A stretch of 46,498 bases of DNA from Spirogloea muscicola (Eukaryota; Streptophyta; Zygnematophyceae; Spirogloeales; Spirogloeaceae). The notes beneath the pieces are model-generated. The model saw nothing but the letters and a program-made list of their open reading frames with translations. It was not told the origin of the DNA and did not search any database. Made by a program: the position numbers and the translations under genes. The first letter of the stretch is position 1; each line of letters begins with the position of its first letter. This document shows positions 33,101 through 44,475 of this stretch, piece by piece. The DNA lies in assembly GCA_009602725.1 (NCBI GenBank), contig WELB01000307.1, positions 83,026 through 129,523 of the forward strand, written 5' to 3'.

Positions 33101-36100
33101 GAGTACGGCAAGTCCCAGAGGTCTGGGTTGACAAACTCGTGCAGCACCTCTTCCACAAAAGGAAAGACGTCTGCGCTCTCGCCCGCGCCGACCTTGACTA
33201 GCTTGTCACTCCCCTCAGACTCCTCCCTCCATACCCCAGAGGCTCCATAGATGATCTCCTCAATTACAAGAGCCGCACTTGCAGCTGCCCGTTGAGTGCT
33301 GCCAACCTCTCTGACTTCGCCTTTGAGGTGATCTGAAGGTGCAACGTCTAAGGCTGTCAAAAACTTGCGAGGTTGGCCACGAAGAGAACTGGCGCAAGTC
33401 CTCAGAGTGCGCAGAAAGGGCTCCAGGAGTGCTGAGAGTGCACTTCCAGTCAGCGAAGCTGTAAGCAGGGGGGACATCAGCACACAAGAGAGGGCTCAGC
33501 TAGTGCATGGTAAAGAGGTTCCTTCAGCTTGAGCAACTTCTAACAAACACAGCTGATGCAGATGCACAATCTGGGTACAGCTCTTCGAGTCAGAAAATCT
33601 CATACCTTGGCCGCATATACTTCCTGCCACTCGGCACACATGAGCAAGTGCCAGAAACAGCTCCTCATCTTCAAAATGGCACAGCCTGGCACGTAACTGC
33701 AAGCTGTCCAGGTCTCTGCCTTGGAGAGCAGGGTTGCACTCGACTTCTCTGTCTTGCAAATTGAAGCGCGAGGACAGGAGAGTAGGTGGACCAGATAGTG
33801 CCACTGCCGCAGTGGGGACCAGCGAGAGATCAATGGCGCGAGCATTGAAAAGGACTGAGGGTGCTGTGACATCTGCAATAAGGCTCGGGCGGGTGGAGAA
33901 CTCGAACACCTGTGCCATGGCACCCGAGAACAGCTCCCCTGCTGGCTGCACAAGTTTGAAGAAGAGTCACATGTCCGGAGAGTGACAGGTGACATCTATT
34001 TATAAGTGACAAATAGAAGGAGGCAAATTCATGGATAACTACACAAGGAAGACACGAGAACTGAATACAATTTGACACAAACAATCTTCCACAGATCTCA
34101 AGGTGGTCGTGCCCGTACGTACTGAGGAGTTAAAGAGCAAAGATGGAAGATGGGCAGGTCCTGTGAGTTGCATGGCAGCAGCAAGGCACCGTGCATGTAA
34201 GATGGCTGTGGCTGGATTTGCCTTTGCCGTGACTTCTGGCAAATCCGCGACAAGTCTGAGCAATTCATCAAGAGCAATTCATCACAGAGTGGAATGTCAA
34301 GAAAGTTAAGATAGAAGTGTTTGTTGCTTCTAAATTTAGTCTGCAGAGGCAATGAGTATTCTGCGCAAAGACGGTAGACTGCAGGCCACCATGCTCAGGT
34401 GCAAATGCGTGTCAGTTTGACTGACCTGCACATTGTGCCATTGAGGTTCTTGAGCTGGATGACCATGCCATCCGAGGCTGTCCTGCCAGGACCCACCTTG
34501 TCAAGTATAACTGCAGATGACAACTGCTGCTTGACGGGCATCACCACCGAGTAATGGCCATCAAGGCTGAGGCCCAGGAGGCACTCCTGTGGACGGGAAT
34601 ACAAGTCAGAGCAGCAACTTCACCTGAGTATGCAATGTCAGCAGGTTGCTCAGCACAAAAGACAGATCCACAGGTATGCTAAGTGAGACCTTCTTTGACA
34701 CACTGCTGTGAACACGCTTGCCAACAATCATTTCAATCATTCAGCTACATGCTTCTGCATGTTGGTGACGACTGGTCCAAGTCCACAGAGCGTCTCTGAC
34801 CAAAAGTATGGATGAGGACGAATGGAGGACACTGGAGCAGCGCAGGAGCAGCGAGCAGCACGCCTCTGCCACAGCTGTGCGAACTTCAGGCATCCTGTGG
34901 GCAGCAAGCTGATTGAAGCATCCAACGCACAAGAACACTGAGGCCTTGTCAGCTGTAGCAGTATAGGGGTTTGCAAGAATGCACCAGAAACAATGGAGGT
35001 CTGCTTGATAAGCATTGCTAGCTCTTGTGCTTTCAGCAAGATTAGGTGAGGCATATGAGACAGCCTCAGCAAGACCCTTGCGTTCTTCACCACGCTACAC
35101 TAAACTGAACTTGCGAAAATGACAGTGCACACTAACCCTTGGTGCAGAGGGGAGAAAAACATGTCGGTTGACTTCTCTCACTTTTGGGAAGGTCTTCGCA
35201 ATGAAGGAGTGCACTTTCTTATCCACATCCTCCACCCACTCTGCAGTCCTCTCGACGCGGAGCCGTGGAAGCACTCCTCTTGAGGTGTCCATCACTCCAT
35301 CACCACCCTCAGTCAAGGTGGTGAGTTCGCCCTGGCTTGGCTTGCTGCCGGCATCTTTGCCCTCCTTGGCGGCATCCGACTTGGACAAGCCCCTCAACAA
35401 GTTAAGCACGTCCTTGGTGCTGCGTGGCTCCTCCTGGCCAGCATCAAGCAGCTTGAGGTTGTCGCCATCGTTGCAGACAATGACCAACAGGTCTGTGAAG
35501 GCCTTGAGGGCGGTGCAGGTGCTGCTTGAGCTGGCGGCTGGTGCTGCAGGAGCGGCCGCCACCTGAGAGAGCAGAGCCTTCGCCAGGCCGCTGGCAACGC
35601 CCGGCAGGAAGAATGCCAGGGCATCTGCTGTTTTCACCTGATGAGAAGTAACTGTCAGATGGGCATCAACCTCCCGCAGCAATGAGCGCAGGTCTACTGT
35701 ACAGTGCTGGAGGCTCACAAAAGCCAGTGCAATAGGCCCTCAGAAAGTACAGCACTGGACGGCGGATCCAGATCTCAACTTGCATGTTGACATTGAGACA
35801 CTTGATTTTGTCATGCTAGTGAAATTGCTGCCTGGGCTCTTAAGAAGCAACAGTGACATGTGCTACACAAATCTACAAAAGCCAGTACTCCTCTCGGCTG
35901 AAAGTGCAAAATACGACTTTCAGTAACAGCTATACTAAGCGCGTACAACACTGCAAGTGACAAGCAATATCTACTTATACAAGGTCAACAATCCCAACTT
36001 CGCATTAACGCAGCCCATCTTCGCCTGTACCTTGAGAATGACCTGATGCAAAGCGGCAAGAGCCTCGGACCTCAGTGTGCGGCTGCCGCGGCTGCCAACT

Positions 36101-37677
36101 GCCACTTCCCCACTGGCAACCTGCTCAGCTACAATTGGATAAGAAGGAGTGAAGGAGGACGGCCACTTTTGACATGACTGCTGCAACAATGTCAAGTGCT
36201 CAGAACTAAGCACTTACGTTCCTGACTCTACCTTCAAGCAGCCAACCTTATCTTATTGGGCACCTTCAGTTACCATGACTACATGGAGACAGAGATAGGA
36301 CCTGCTGCATAATCCTTACCCAGGTCCTAACATGTGCCATGTAACACATCACAACCAAGGCCCCAGTAGTGCTGTGCTTTGCAGCTGGATCACAATGGAG
36401 CTCTGACGACCTCATCAAGCAGGAGCCCACTGCTTGCGTCGAGGAGTAGAGGAGCATCACCTGAAGGAGCTGAGAGAATAGGTGGCCAACAGCTGGCGCC
36501 ATCGCTTCGCTGCGCAGCGCCTCGACTGGGCAGGTCGACAGCTCTGCCGCCGCCTCCCGGCCGCTCTGTGCACGTGCTCTGCCGCTTTCTGGCGCCGGGC
36601 AGCGGCACGCCAGCCGCGAGAGCAGCAGGCGCACGCATCTCACTGCTCGGAGCCGGATCTCTTCGCTGGCAGCCTCCCTGGGGAGCGATGCGAGCAAGGC
36701 GAGGGCACGGAGGAGCGTTGCGAGCTGGTGGCCGGACTGAGCGCTGCAGCGGCCGAGGAGAACTTCCAGCGCATGGAGGGTCTCTTCAACGACCGAGTCC
36801 TCAACCCCGGAGATCTCTGGCACCGCGCCTTTGGCCGTGCGCCGGGACGCCCCCGCTTGCGCCACGAGGAGGTGGAGAGGAAACAGGACATAGCTGCAAG
36901 CGCAGAGGTAGACAGTGGATTGTGAATCGCCTGTGGCGGCGTAAGACGATCAGTGTTTCGTTGCTCGATTACGAGGTGCGGCGGCCAGATTAGGTGACTT
37001 AAGGCCATCTTTGTGTGTCAAAGGCTTGGGCTTCAGGCTCCAGGAGCAGGCTTGCATCACAACCTGCACATTAGACGCCGCTCCGGCTGCCAGTAAAGCA
37101 GCTGAGCTGCTGAGCTCGACCAGTCTAAGCAATTGGCCTTGGGCAAAAGCGAGGGAGGAGTCACGGCCGCGGACTGCGCCTCTAAACCCTAAGCCCTAAA
37201 CCCCTAAATTCTTAACGCCAGTGCTTACTCCATGCAGGCCCGCAGGCCCGGCCGCGGGAGCTCCCGCAGGGCCGCTGCCAGCCGCCGGAGCGCGGCCAGC
37301 TGCGGCGCGGCGCCNTCGTCGTCGTCGTCCTCCTGTTGGTCCCGCCGGGCCACGCGGCCAGCGGCGCCCTCGGCGGCCTCTCTGGCCATGGCCAGCTCCC
37401 GGACGCGCTGGAGAAGACTTGCCGCCTCCTCCGCCGCTACGGCGTCCGCCTCGGAGGTCGTCGGCCCGGCGCGCGGCGCCGCGGGCTCGCCCTCGGGCTC
37501 CTCTCGCTGGCGCTCCATGGCAGCCGGCGAAGCTGCGGCGCCGAGGACCTCCTCCACCGCCGCCTCCTCCCCCTCCTCCTGCTCCTCCGCCGCCTCCTGG
37601 CTGCAGAGCCAGGCGCGGTGCTGGCGCTCCCACGACGCGCCCGCCAGCGGCCCGCCCTCCTCGCCCTCGCTCCCCAT
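30174..37677 (-). CDS. TTI1: TTI1, TEL2-interacting protein 1 homologue
   Basis: HEAT-repeat scaffold of the TTT complex, which with HSP90 matures PIKK kinases such as TOR and ATM/ATR. About 14 exons on the minus strand: 37229-37677, 36461-36893, 36031-36120, 35182-35637, 34801-34908, 34426-34586, 34123-34255, 33606-33945, 33037-33458, 32745-32927, 32435-32593, 31547-32017, 31095-31370 and 30174-30983. Every junction is GT-AG and phases match, giving about 1496 residues. Family landmarks: ACMDYVLFPLHLLV, KTADALAFFLPGVASGLAKA, AEWVEDVDKKVHSFIAKTFP, PEVRTAVAEACCSLLLRC, DLWDLPYSDDS, STLYPVLDKLGDTYGPVSEA, SICVNCGYPS, ANADYVVDSLCRGLRHL, ILPRIHLLWPHL and RRFRDDAWPHML. The N-terminus is an acidic, low-complexity extension with an ambiguous base at 37314. 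It is larger than most plant relatives, mainly through charged insertions in exons 1, 12 and 13. Confidence 0.93.
37182..37209 (+). repeat. Interstitial telomere-like tract in TTI1 intron 1
   Basis: CTAAACCCTAAGCCCTAAAC followed by CCCTAAAT: about four TAAACCC units, one with a G. It begins 20 bases past the exon 1 donor, inside the first intron, where plant telo boxes often act. Too short to mark a chromosome end. Confidence 0.7.
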
Positions 37678-37785
37678 CGCGCGGTCGCCGCCGCAGCAGC
37701 AGCCGCGGCAGGCGGCAGGCCCAGCACCGCCTCCGAGGCACACGGTTCTTCTTGAGGCCAGCCTCTGGAAGTTGTTGGTCCTCAG

Positions 37786-37822
37786 CGTTTGGCCTTCGTT
37801 TGTTTCAAATACACGAATCTTA
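37786..37822 (-). repeat. Partial interspersed-repeat end
   Basis: On the minus strand reads ATTCGTGTATTTGAAACAAA then CGAAGGCCAAA, matching the copies at 10437 and 43150. It lies about 110 bases upstream of the TTI1 ATG. Confidence 0.65.
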
Positions 37823-37859
37823 ATCAGCAGCCTCACTCCAGCTCACCTTGTGCATTCCT

Positions 37860-38560
37860 CTGCGACTTTGTGCTGGCCTCTCACACCCATTGCCTTACAT
37901 GTATAGAGCTATTTATCTCTTTCTTTGGGCTGGCCTCTTACAGGTCTTTCTCTCATAGCCATCCCCAGCGACTCGAATGAAGTGGCTCTCGCAAAGAAAG
38001 AAGTCGCAAAGGGGCCGAGGGCTGTGAACAGCCAGCCCGAAAAGCATTGACTGGAAGAGTCCATCTTCTCTCACAACCATTGCCTGACTTTGGAAGAGCT
38101 ATTTCTTCATCTCAGAACTGCAGCCTCCCAGCTGCCTCCTGACTTTGTCAACCCTCGCTCCCTTTGGAAGAGCTTTCTTCTCGTACTTGTCAATTTCGTG
38201 GACTGACACTTTACTTTGGAACTTGTCCATTCTTTTTGGGCTGTGATAAGCTAGCCTGAAAGGAATTTGACAAGGTTTGGGCTGGCCATTCTCAGCCACT
38301 TCGTTCACAGCCACTGCCTTAAACTGGAAGAGCTCTTGCTTCACAAGGGGGTTGCTTTCTGGCTGCTAGCCTTTCTGATGTGCCGCTGCGAACTAGGTGG
38401 TACTTGCAAAGCCGTGTGATTTTTGTGTTCCCGGCCCCTTCTACCCATGTCGAGCCCTTGCCCCCTTTGGAAGAGCTTCTGTTTTCCACAGCTCATCCGT
38501 GTGTGGTAGCCAAACTTGATAGGAGCTGCTTTTACCTGTTTAGCCCTGGCCCGACCTGTT
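37860..38560 (+). repeat. Degenerate array of a recurring module
   Basis: A motif of the form CAGCCAYTGCC then 5-8 bases then TGGAAGAGCT then TTCTTC recurs near 37870, 38060, 38150, 38310 and 38460, spaced irregularly at roughly 100-190 bases, with GGGCTGGCC between. Related copies occur at 3720 (partial) and 43960. No protein coding is evident. The stretch 38561-39173 holds one further homologous block (GTACGTGCTCATCCATTGG) and no gene. Confidence 0.5.
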
Positions 38561-39173
38561 AGCCAAGGGCTTCACTCTGTGTAGCCCCACTCTTTGCACA
38601 AGCCACTTAAGAGCTCATATCTGTAAGATTTGTACGTGCTCATCCATTGGTACCAGAGTCCCCATTCATTAGCACTTTCTTTTTGTTCCTTCAGCGTCGT
38701 AACCTCTTTCGTCATTGAGCAAACAGTGTCAGCAGTAGCAAGTCAGATGAGCTGAGGGCACAAAAGGCGGATGGTGATTCTAGCGGAGACTGCACCAAGT
38801 AGTAAGGAAATAGCATCTACGAAGAAAACTGCAGCATCGATGCACTCACTCATCATGACTCACAGTGCATAACAAGCTCCTTTCCATGCATAGAAATCCA
38901 TGCGTAGCTTACAATTCAAGCATTTGCCTCTTCTTCCATAACACCAGTACATAGTGATAGCCTTGCCACGAGGAGTCCACTTCTCCACAAACTCATATGC
39001 ACACTTTGTTATAAAATACACTGGACACCATGTGGGTTGATGAAGGGATGGAGGTTGTAACAGGGACGTGTAATGCACTCCAGCAAGTGAGGGCCGACTT
39101 CACTCACACAGAGTCTGCTCCAACTTATCTAAATATCAGTCAAGCTTGCTGGCCAGAAGTCTGGCAGAGCACT

Positions 39174-41827
39174 CTAAACAATCTTCTGGGGCTTCACACT
39201 GCCCCTCTCGAATGTCATCCACTCCTTCTTGTCAGGGTCGAAAAGATTGCATTGATTCACGATTGTGGACATGAGGGGCAGCCCAAAGGTCGCCTTATTC
39301 AGGTACTTGTTCCAGTTCTTCTCAATGGCGTCGTAGGCCAGCCGCAAGTTGTAGGATGGAATCTTGGTTGACAAATGGTGGGGAATGTGCACGCTAATGT
39401 CGTGGCATAGGACCTCAATCCTGAATCAGAAGATTGTACCAGTCACTATTAAGCTCACCACCAAGGACAACATAGACATGCAGTTGTGGTATGTGAGCAA
39501 TTACTGGTCAAAGGATGTCATCATGTCATACATCCACTGTAGAAGAAAATCTGCAGGACAGACTCACCACTTGGGGTAGTCGCAGTGAACTGTGCCACCA
39601 AGCTGCGCCTTGACCAACTCCCACTCGCGCCGCATTCTTGAATGGAATGTGGGGAGCAGTGTGGTGGACGAGGGTGAAGGTGCTCATCCAGAAGTGAAAT
39701 CCCAGGAAGGGAATGCCCCACCACTTGACGAAGCCAATTGGGCCAGTTGTGATCAACAGTGGCAACAAAGCAAAGGCAGCAAATGCGCCAACAGCTGCCC
39801 AGGAGACTAAGACCTTGGGCTTCTCTTGAGGGCGGAACTTGTTCAAGTCAAAGTGCCACATGAGCTGGTGGCCCAGTGATGCAATCCACCATGTGGGTCC
39901 CATGGCAGTGTGCATCAAAGTCTTTGCAACCGGTCCACTCCTTCTGTACATTCTCGGAGTGAATGGTTGCCAGGCAGTGTCGATAAGAAGCCTGCACATT
40001 GACAGTCCAGAGACACCTCTCATGTCAATTTACAACGCAGGCTTGCATTGATGGCACTGTCAATCAGTATTGCACAGCCACTTCCAGTGGATGCAAGATG
40101 AGAAATTGGATGCACAGTACGAGGTCTGATGTCATGTCAGTGCAGGTAATGGCATAATGCTCACTTGTTTGTGTGTGAGTGGTGGGTGTTGTGCTTGATT
40201 CTCCACGGCTCAAAGGGATAGACGAGGGGAGCGAAGACAATAGTGCCCACCACATCATTGACCAATTGAGATCTTGAGAATGAGTTGTGGCCACAGTCAT
40301 GGCCTATGACGAAGAGGCCAGTGACAGCAGCGCTCATGTAGGCGTATACCAAGGGGTACAGGTACCACGGGGCGACCGCAAGGGCAGCATAACCAAGTGC
40401 AACGGCACTGAACGTCGTAACCACACTTCGGAAAGCCTTGAGGTCATTCACCTCATAAGCCTGCATTCAACAATTTGGATTTGACTTTGAGATGCCTGAC
40501 ATGTCTCACCTTCCACACGAGGTGTGAGCTACATGAATTTAGCAAATGAGAGATACCATCGTTGGCTGCAAACCGCTCCCTGCAATCAGTGCAATTACCA
40601 TTGCCTGAATCGAAGCAACAACTATCAGTCTGCCAAGCACATTGCTGACTTACCTCTTTTGGGATTGTCTTGAGGACATCACTCATTGAGATGCCATCAG
40701 GCACCTGCCAGCAAGTAACAAATTGGGATCACAATATTGACAAGCACATGCTCCAGGTTTGCATACTCTTTGACAGAAAGGTCCTCTTATCATCTATGAT
40801 GCTGTCACCTCTTCTGGTCAGCTAATCTTCAACAGAGACAATCCTGACAAGCTACCCAGTAGCATCCATATATTGCTTGTGCAAAGCTGCAAGTACCTCC
40901 TCTCCAATCTGTGTGAATCCGGGAATCTGTGTGGTGGTTACTGCAGGCACTGCCACAGCTGTTGTCACCAGTCGCTCAGCCCTCAGGCTCCGTACCTGGT
41001 CCAACATAAGAAAAGCTTAGGCAAATTGACGGTGGAAGCCGAATAGTCTGATGACTTTTTCAAGGCTTGGCCTGGCCCAAAATGCCTCCTACTAAGTGGA
41101 AAATGAGACTAGGCAGGGGGTTTGGACTTTGCCATTGTGGAGTAAGAAATTGACTGCTTCAAATGAAGGACTGAGCTAAGCAAAGAAAAAGATTGTTGTG
41201 TGCCAACAGCAGCAATACAGCAAACGGCCTTCTGACTAACCTGGCCTATTTAGGCGTCAACAAGTCGATTAAGAGACAAATAGCAGGCTAGTGACTGCAA
41301 TCTGATGAGGTCCAGGCTGCACTGTAGCACTTGTTGTACCATACCACGAAAGAATGCACATGAAAGAACAAAGAGGTCACACTCACTGGCAAAGGAGTGA
41401 GGCCCCGCAGGGAAGCGCCCCGGAAAGAGGACCTTCGCGCAGAGACCTTAGAAACATTCCTTGTGGCCTCTGTCTGAGCAGCACCAACCTGCTAAAGCAT
41501 ATAATCAATTGTTTGAGTGCCAATGACGTCGGCGCTTGATGCAAAGCAGCAGTCATGGGCTAAGCTACTGACAATCGCGTGTCTTTGAGATATCTGTGAC
41601 ACCCATTCACATACTACAGACCCCCACCTCGACTCCATCATTCTTATTTTTGCTCATTGCAGGTTTGACCCGAGCATGCATCTATCCCGCCCACGACATG
41701 CGTCCAGGCACACAATGTTCCACCACTACACATCGGACGCCTGCATCAGGGCAGCGGTGAGCACCTGCGCTGAAGCAGGCGCCCGCAGCAGCGACCCCGT
41801 GCGCGCGGCGGCGCAGGCTGCCGCCAT
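39174..41827 (-). CDS. FAD6: Plastid omega-6 (delta-12) fatty acid desaturase, frameshifted
   Basis: Membrane di-iron desaturase making 16:2/18:2 acids on plastid glycerolipids with ferredoxin. Exons on the minus strand: 41765-41827, 41387-41473, 40897-40995, 40654-40704, 40165-40460, 39568-39991 and 39174-39420; about 421 residues if the frame is corrected. The three histidine boxes are present: HDCGH (about 154), HNTHH (about 190) and HIPHH in the last exon. Other landmarks: [74 protein letters not shown]. The N-terminus ([20 protein letters not shown]) is a transit peptide. In exon 6 one extra base at about 39630 (between Asn-Ala and Arg-Glu-Trp) shifts the frame; both sides are otherwise well kept and the exon length is off by exactly one. 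Likely a sequence error, or a recent lesion. Confidence 0.93.
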
Positions 41828-43134
41828 GGTGACAGCGCAGCCTCTGCCAACAGCCCTGCGGCCCCGTGAAGCAGGCGGGCGAGCCCTTGCGCTGGGCCGC
41901 CTTGGCCCGACGGCGCGAGGCGGCGCTGCTGGCCGGAGGCGCTTGGCGGCGGCGCTGGCAGAGGGCGGAGGCGGCTGCCGTGTGGTGAAGGAAGCAAGCT
42001 ATGGCAGTTGTGGAGGAAGGGGGGTGGCGGTCGAACGAACGGGCACCAGGGTTTCTAGCGTCGCTTGGCGGAAAATAAGAGGTGGTCGGGACAGGCGGCC
42101 GGAAAGGCGCGGACCCCGTTGGGCGCACATCTCCGCACCTGGCTGGTAAGAGCTATGAGGGGGCCCGTGCACGGCGGGGCTTTCGCGCACGGATTTTGTG
42201 CGGGGGAGTGAGCGGCCACGGCGCGCCCCCGCTCCCGGCCGACGACTCGCCCGACGCCTGGGGCCGCCCCGGCGCCGGCCATCCCTGAGGATCGGCCCGA
42301 CGCTTGCGGCGCCCCGCCGACGACCGTGACAGTTGCCCGCGGCGGCGAGCCCGCCCCCTCCAGGCCGCTCCCGGTGCCACGCTGGCGGCTCCGGACCGGC
42401 GCCCGGCGGCGCCACGTCTGCACGCGCCCGCCAATGAGCGCCCGCCGACAGTTGCTGCCCGATTCGCTCACGGAAGTGATTTAGATGGGCCGCCCCGGCG
42501 CCGCCTCTTCCGCGCTCAAGGTGTTCCACGAGGGGGTAGCTAATGCGCAGCCGCCGCGTCGTGGCGCCCCTCCTCAGCCCTCCTGCGCACCGACGTCAGA
42601 GCGGCCACTGGCGCCAACTGGCGCAGCATGCGGCAGTTGGCGGGGACGCTGCGATCCAAGCGAGAGCCGCATGGTGGGGAACTTGACGAGCGTCCCGGCC
42701 ACGGACCCCAGCAGCTCTCCCAAGAGGAGTAAGCCGCTGGCAGGAGGAGACCACGCATTCAATCTTCATTAGGGGCTCCCGCCCTCCCAATGCGATCAGC
42801 TCCTGCGAGCGGGCAGTCGACATCTTTGGCTGTTTGGGTCCTGGTTTCCACACCCTCCTTCAGAATATTGCCAATCTAGGCTACACACGACGTGCAGATG
42901 TGTTTCCGGCAGAGATGGGCTTGCCAGCTGCATATCTGTCGTTCTTGCGACGATGAGTTTCGGCCTGTTTGCAGCGTGCTCAGGCGAATGCTTTGCACCA
43001 GAAAGCTGGGCGAGCTCTAGTTGGTGGCAGAAGGGCTTCGTATCTGACATCTAGTATTCAGGCATCGATTAGCAACCTTTATGTTTTGACCCGTGGTTGC
43101 TGAGCGGGTCAATCTGCTGTAGCTTATGTAGGTC

Positions 43135-43580
43135 TTCAGATGTGCTTGCCTTGCACTTGGCCATTTGGCCTTCGTTTGTTTCAATGTTACACGATGTTTT
43201 CCTCCTGAGAGGCATTGCCCATGAGAAGAATCTCAAGTAGGCAATGGATGTTGAAGGCCAGCCCGAACAGAATGGACAGGTTGGAATGAACTGCTGCCTG
43301 AGTTGGAGAGAGGCTCTTCCAACACGTCAGCGGTGGCTGTAAACGGCCTGGCCCAGAAGAATCCTTCATGGATAATCTGCTTCTTCATGGGCTACTCTTT
43401 AGCTTGTCGGAATTGTATGTGCTCACCCGTGGGTAATAACGTCACACTCTTACCTAGGCCACCTTAGCATAGGGCTTTCTTTCATGTAGCTTTGATTTTT
43501 GCACTTGGTTTTACGCTAAACAATGTGTTGGCTTGAATTGGCCTCCCTTTCATTTCATTTGCACCGCGCACCTTCTCCTC
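43135..43580 (-). repeat. Interspersed repeat, reverse copy
   Basis: Read on the minus strand it begins GAGAAGGTGCGCGGTGCAAA, then GAAAGGGAGGCCAATTCAAG, contains GAGCACATACAATTCCGACA, and ends GAAACAAACG, AGGCCAAATGGCCAAGTGCA and AGGCAAGCACATCTG. Blocks match the forward copy at 18975-19290 in the same order. About 440 bases, longer than the other copy by internal sequence. Confidence 0.7.
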
Positions 43581-43662
43581 GTATGGACACGGTGATTCCT
43601 AATCTGCAACCTAAGACAGACGCGGGGGAAGGGAGGGGGGAATGATATATTGAAAAGGCGAG

Positions 43663-43700
43663 AACGCGAGCGAGAGCGAGAGAGAGAGAGCGACGGCGAT
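43663..43700 (+). repeat. GA-rich microsatellite
   Basis: Interrupted GAGC and GA units (CGAGCGAGAGCGAGAGAGAG). Simple repeat. Confidence 0.8.
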
Positions 43701-44124
43701 ATGAATAGAGATTGACCTAGGCCCCTGAACATAACTGCCTCCTGAACGAGGTAGTGGCTGCAAGGAGCCAGACCAGGGGAATGGACCACGTTTCCGATTG
43801 GGACTGGAGCTTAAGCCCCGACAAGTTGGGGGCCACAGCAGCCATGCGACATGGTGCAGACACTCCATATGCTTCAGCGACCTGTACAGAAACCGCCCAC
43901 CACCAGAACCAAGACCTTACCCCAACCAAATGTTGTTCGCTCTTGTGCTGAGCTGGCCACTCACAGCCATCGCCCTCTACTGGAAGAGTCTATCTTCTCC
44001 TTACAACAGGCATTTGAAGTACGGCTGGCCATACATCCTAGTGTGCTGACGGTCAGTGGAGCAGGGACTAGCTAGCCTCACCAACACAGTCCCTGGACAC
44101 ATTCTCATCCTGCTGAGTTCCAGT

Positions 44125-44170
44125 GGCCCCAATCGTCCCTACTGCTAGGCCCCAATCGTCCCTACTGCTA
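44125..44170 (+). repeat. Perfect 23-base tandem duplication
   Basis: Two identical copies, 44125-44147 and 44148-44170, each starting GGCCCCAATCGTCCC and ending TACTGCTA. No mismatch, so recent or an assembly artefact. Confidence 0.9.
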
Positions 44171-44475
44171 ACCAGTTGTGCTTAGGTAAACGCAGCAAGG
44201 TTGGGCAAAGCTTCGGCTCTTGCTTTAGTATGACGCCTGCATCACCTCCTGCACATTGCAAATTGCTAAATGCACCTGTTGAGCACGGTCGGCTACTTGG
44301 CTGGAATTCAGCCGGCAGAGACTTGTGTGCCTGCTATTGTACTACTGGTTGCTTTAATGACATGCAACAAGCAAGGTGCTGTAGGCTCTAAGAAAGTCAG
44401 ACTTCCCCCTCCCAGGAAGGCCCAGTCCAGCACATGCTACACGAATGGAGCACACGCGCCCAGGATACTAGGTAG

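Larger units (their letters stand above)
41828..44475. other. Intergenic: GC-rich stretch and repeats
   Basis: 41828-42780 is GC-rich and keeps many frames open; one minus-strand stretch at about 42574-42762 (GLLLLGELLGSVAGTLVKFP) could be an exon but has no partner. From 43100 on the DNA is repeat-derived. No gene is supported. Confidence 0.4.

Noticed and set aside
41682-42529. Long frames (148 and 176 residues) upstream of FAD6
   Set aside because: Only the part near 41765-41827 belongs to a real exon (in a different, spliced reading); the rest is Arg/Gly/Pro-rich noise.
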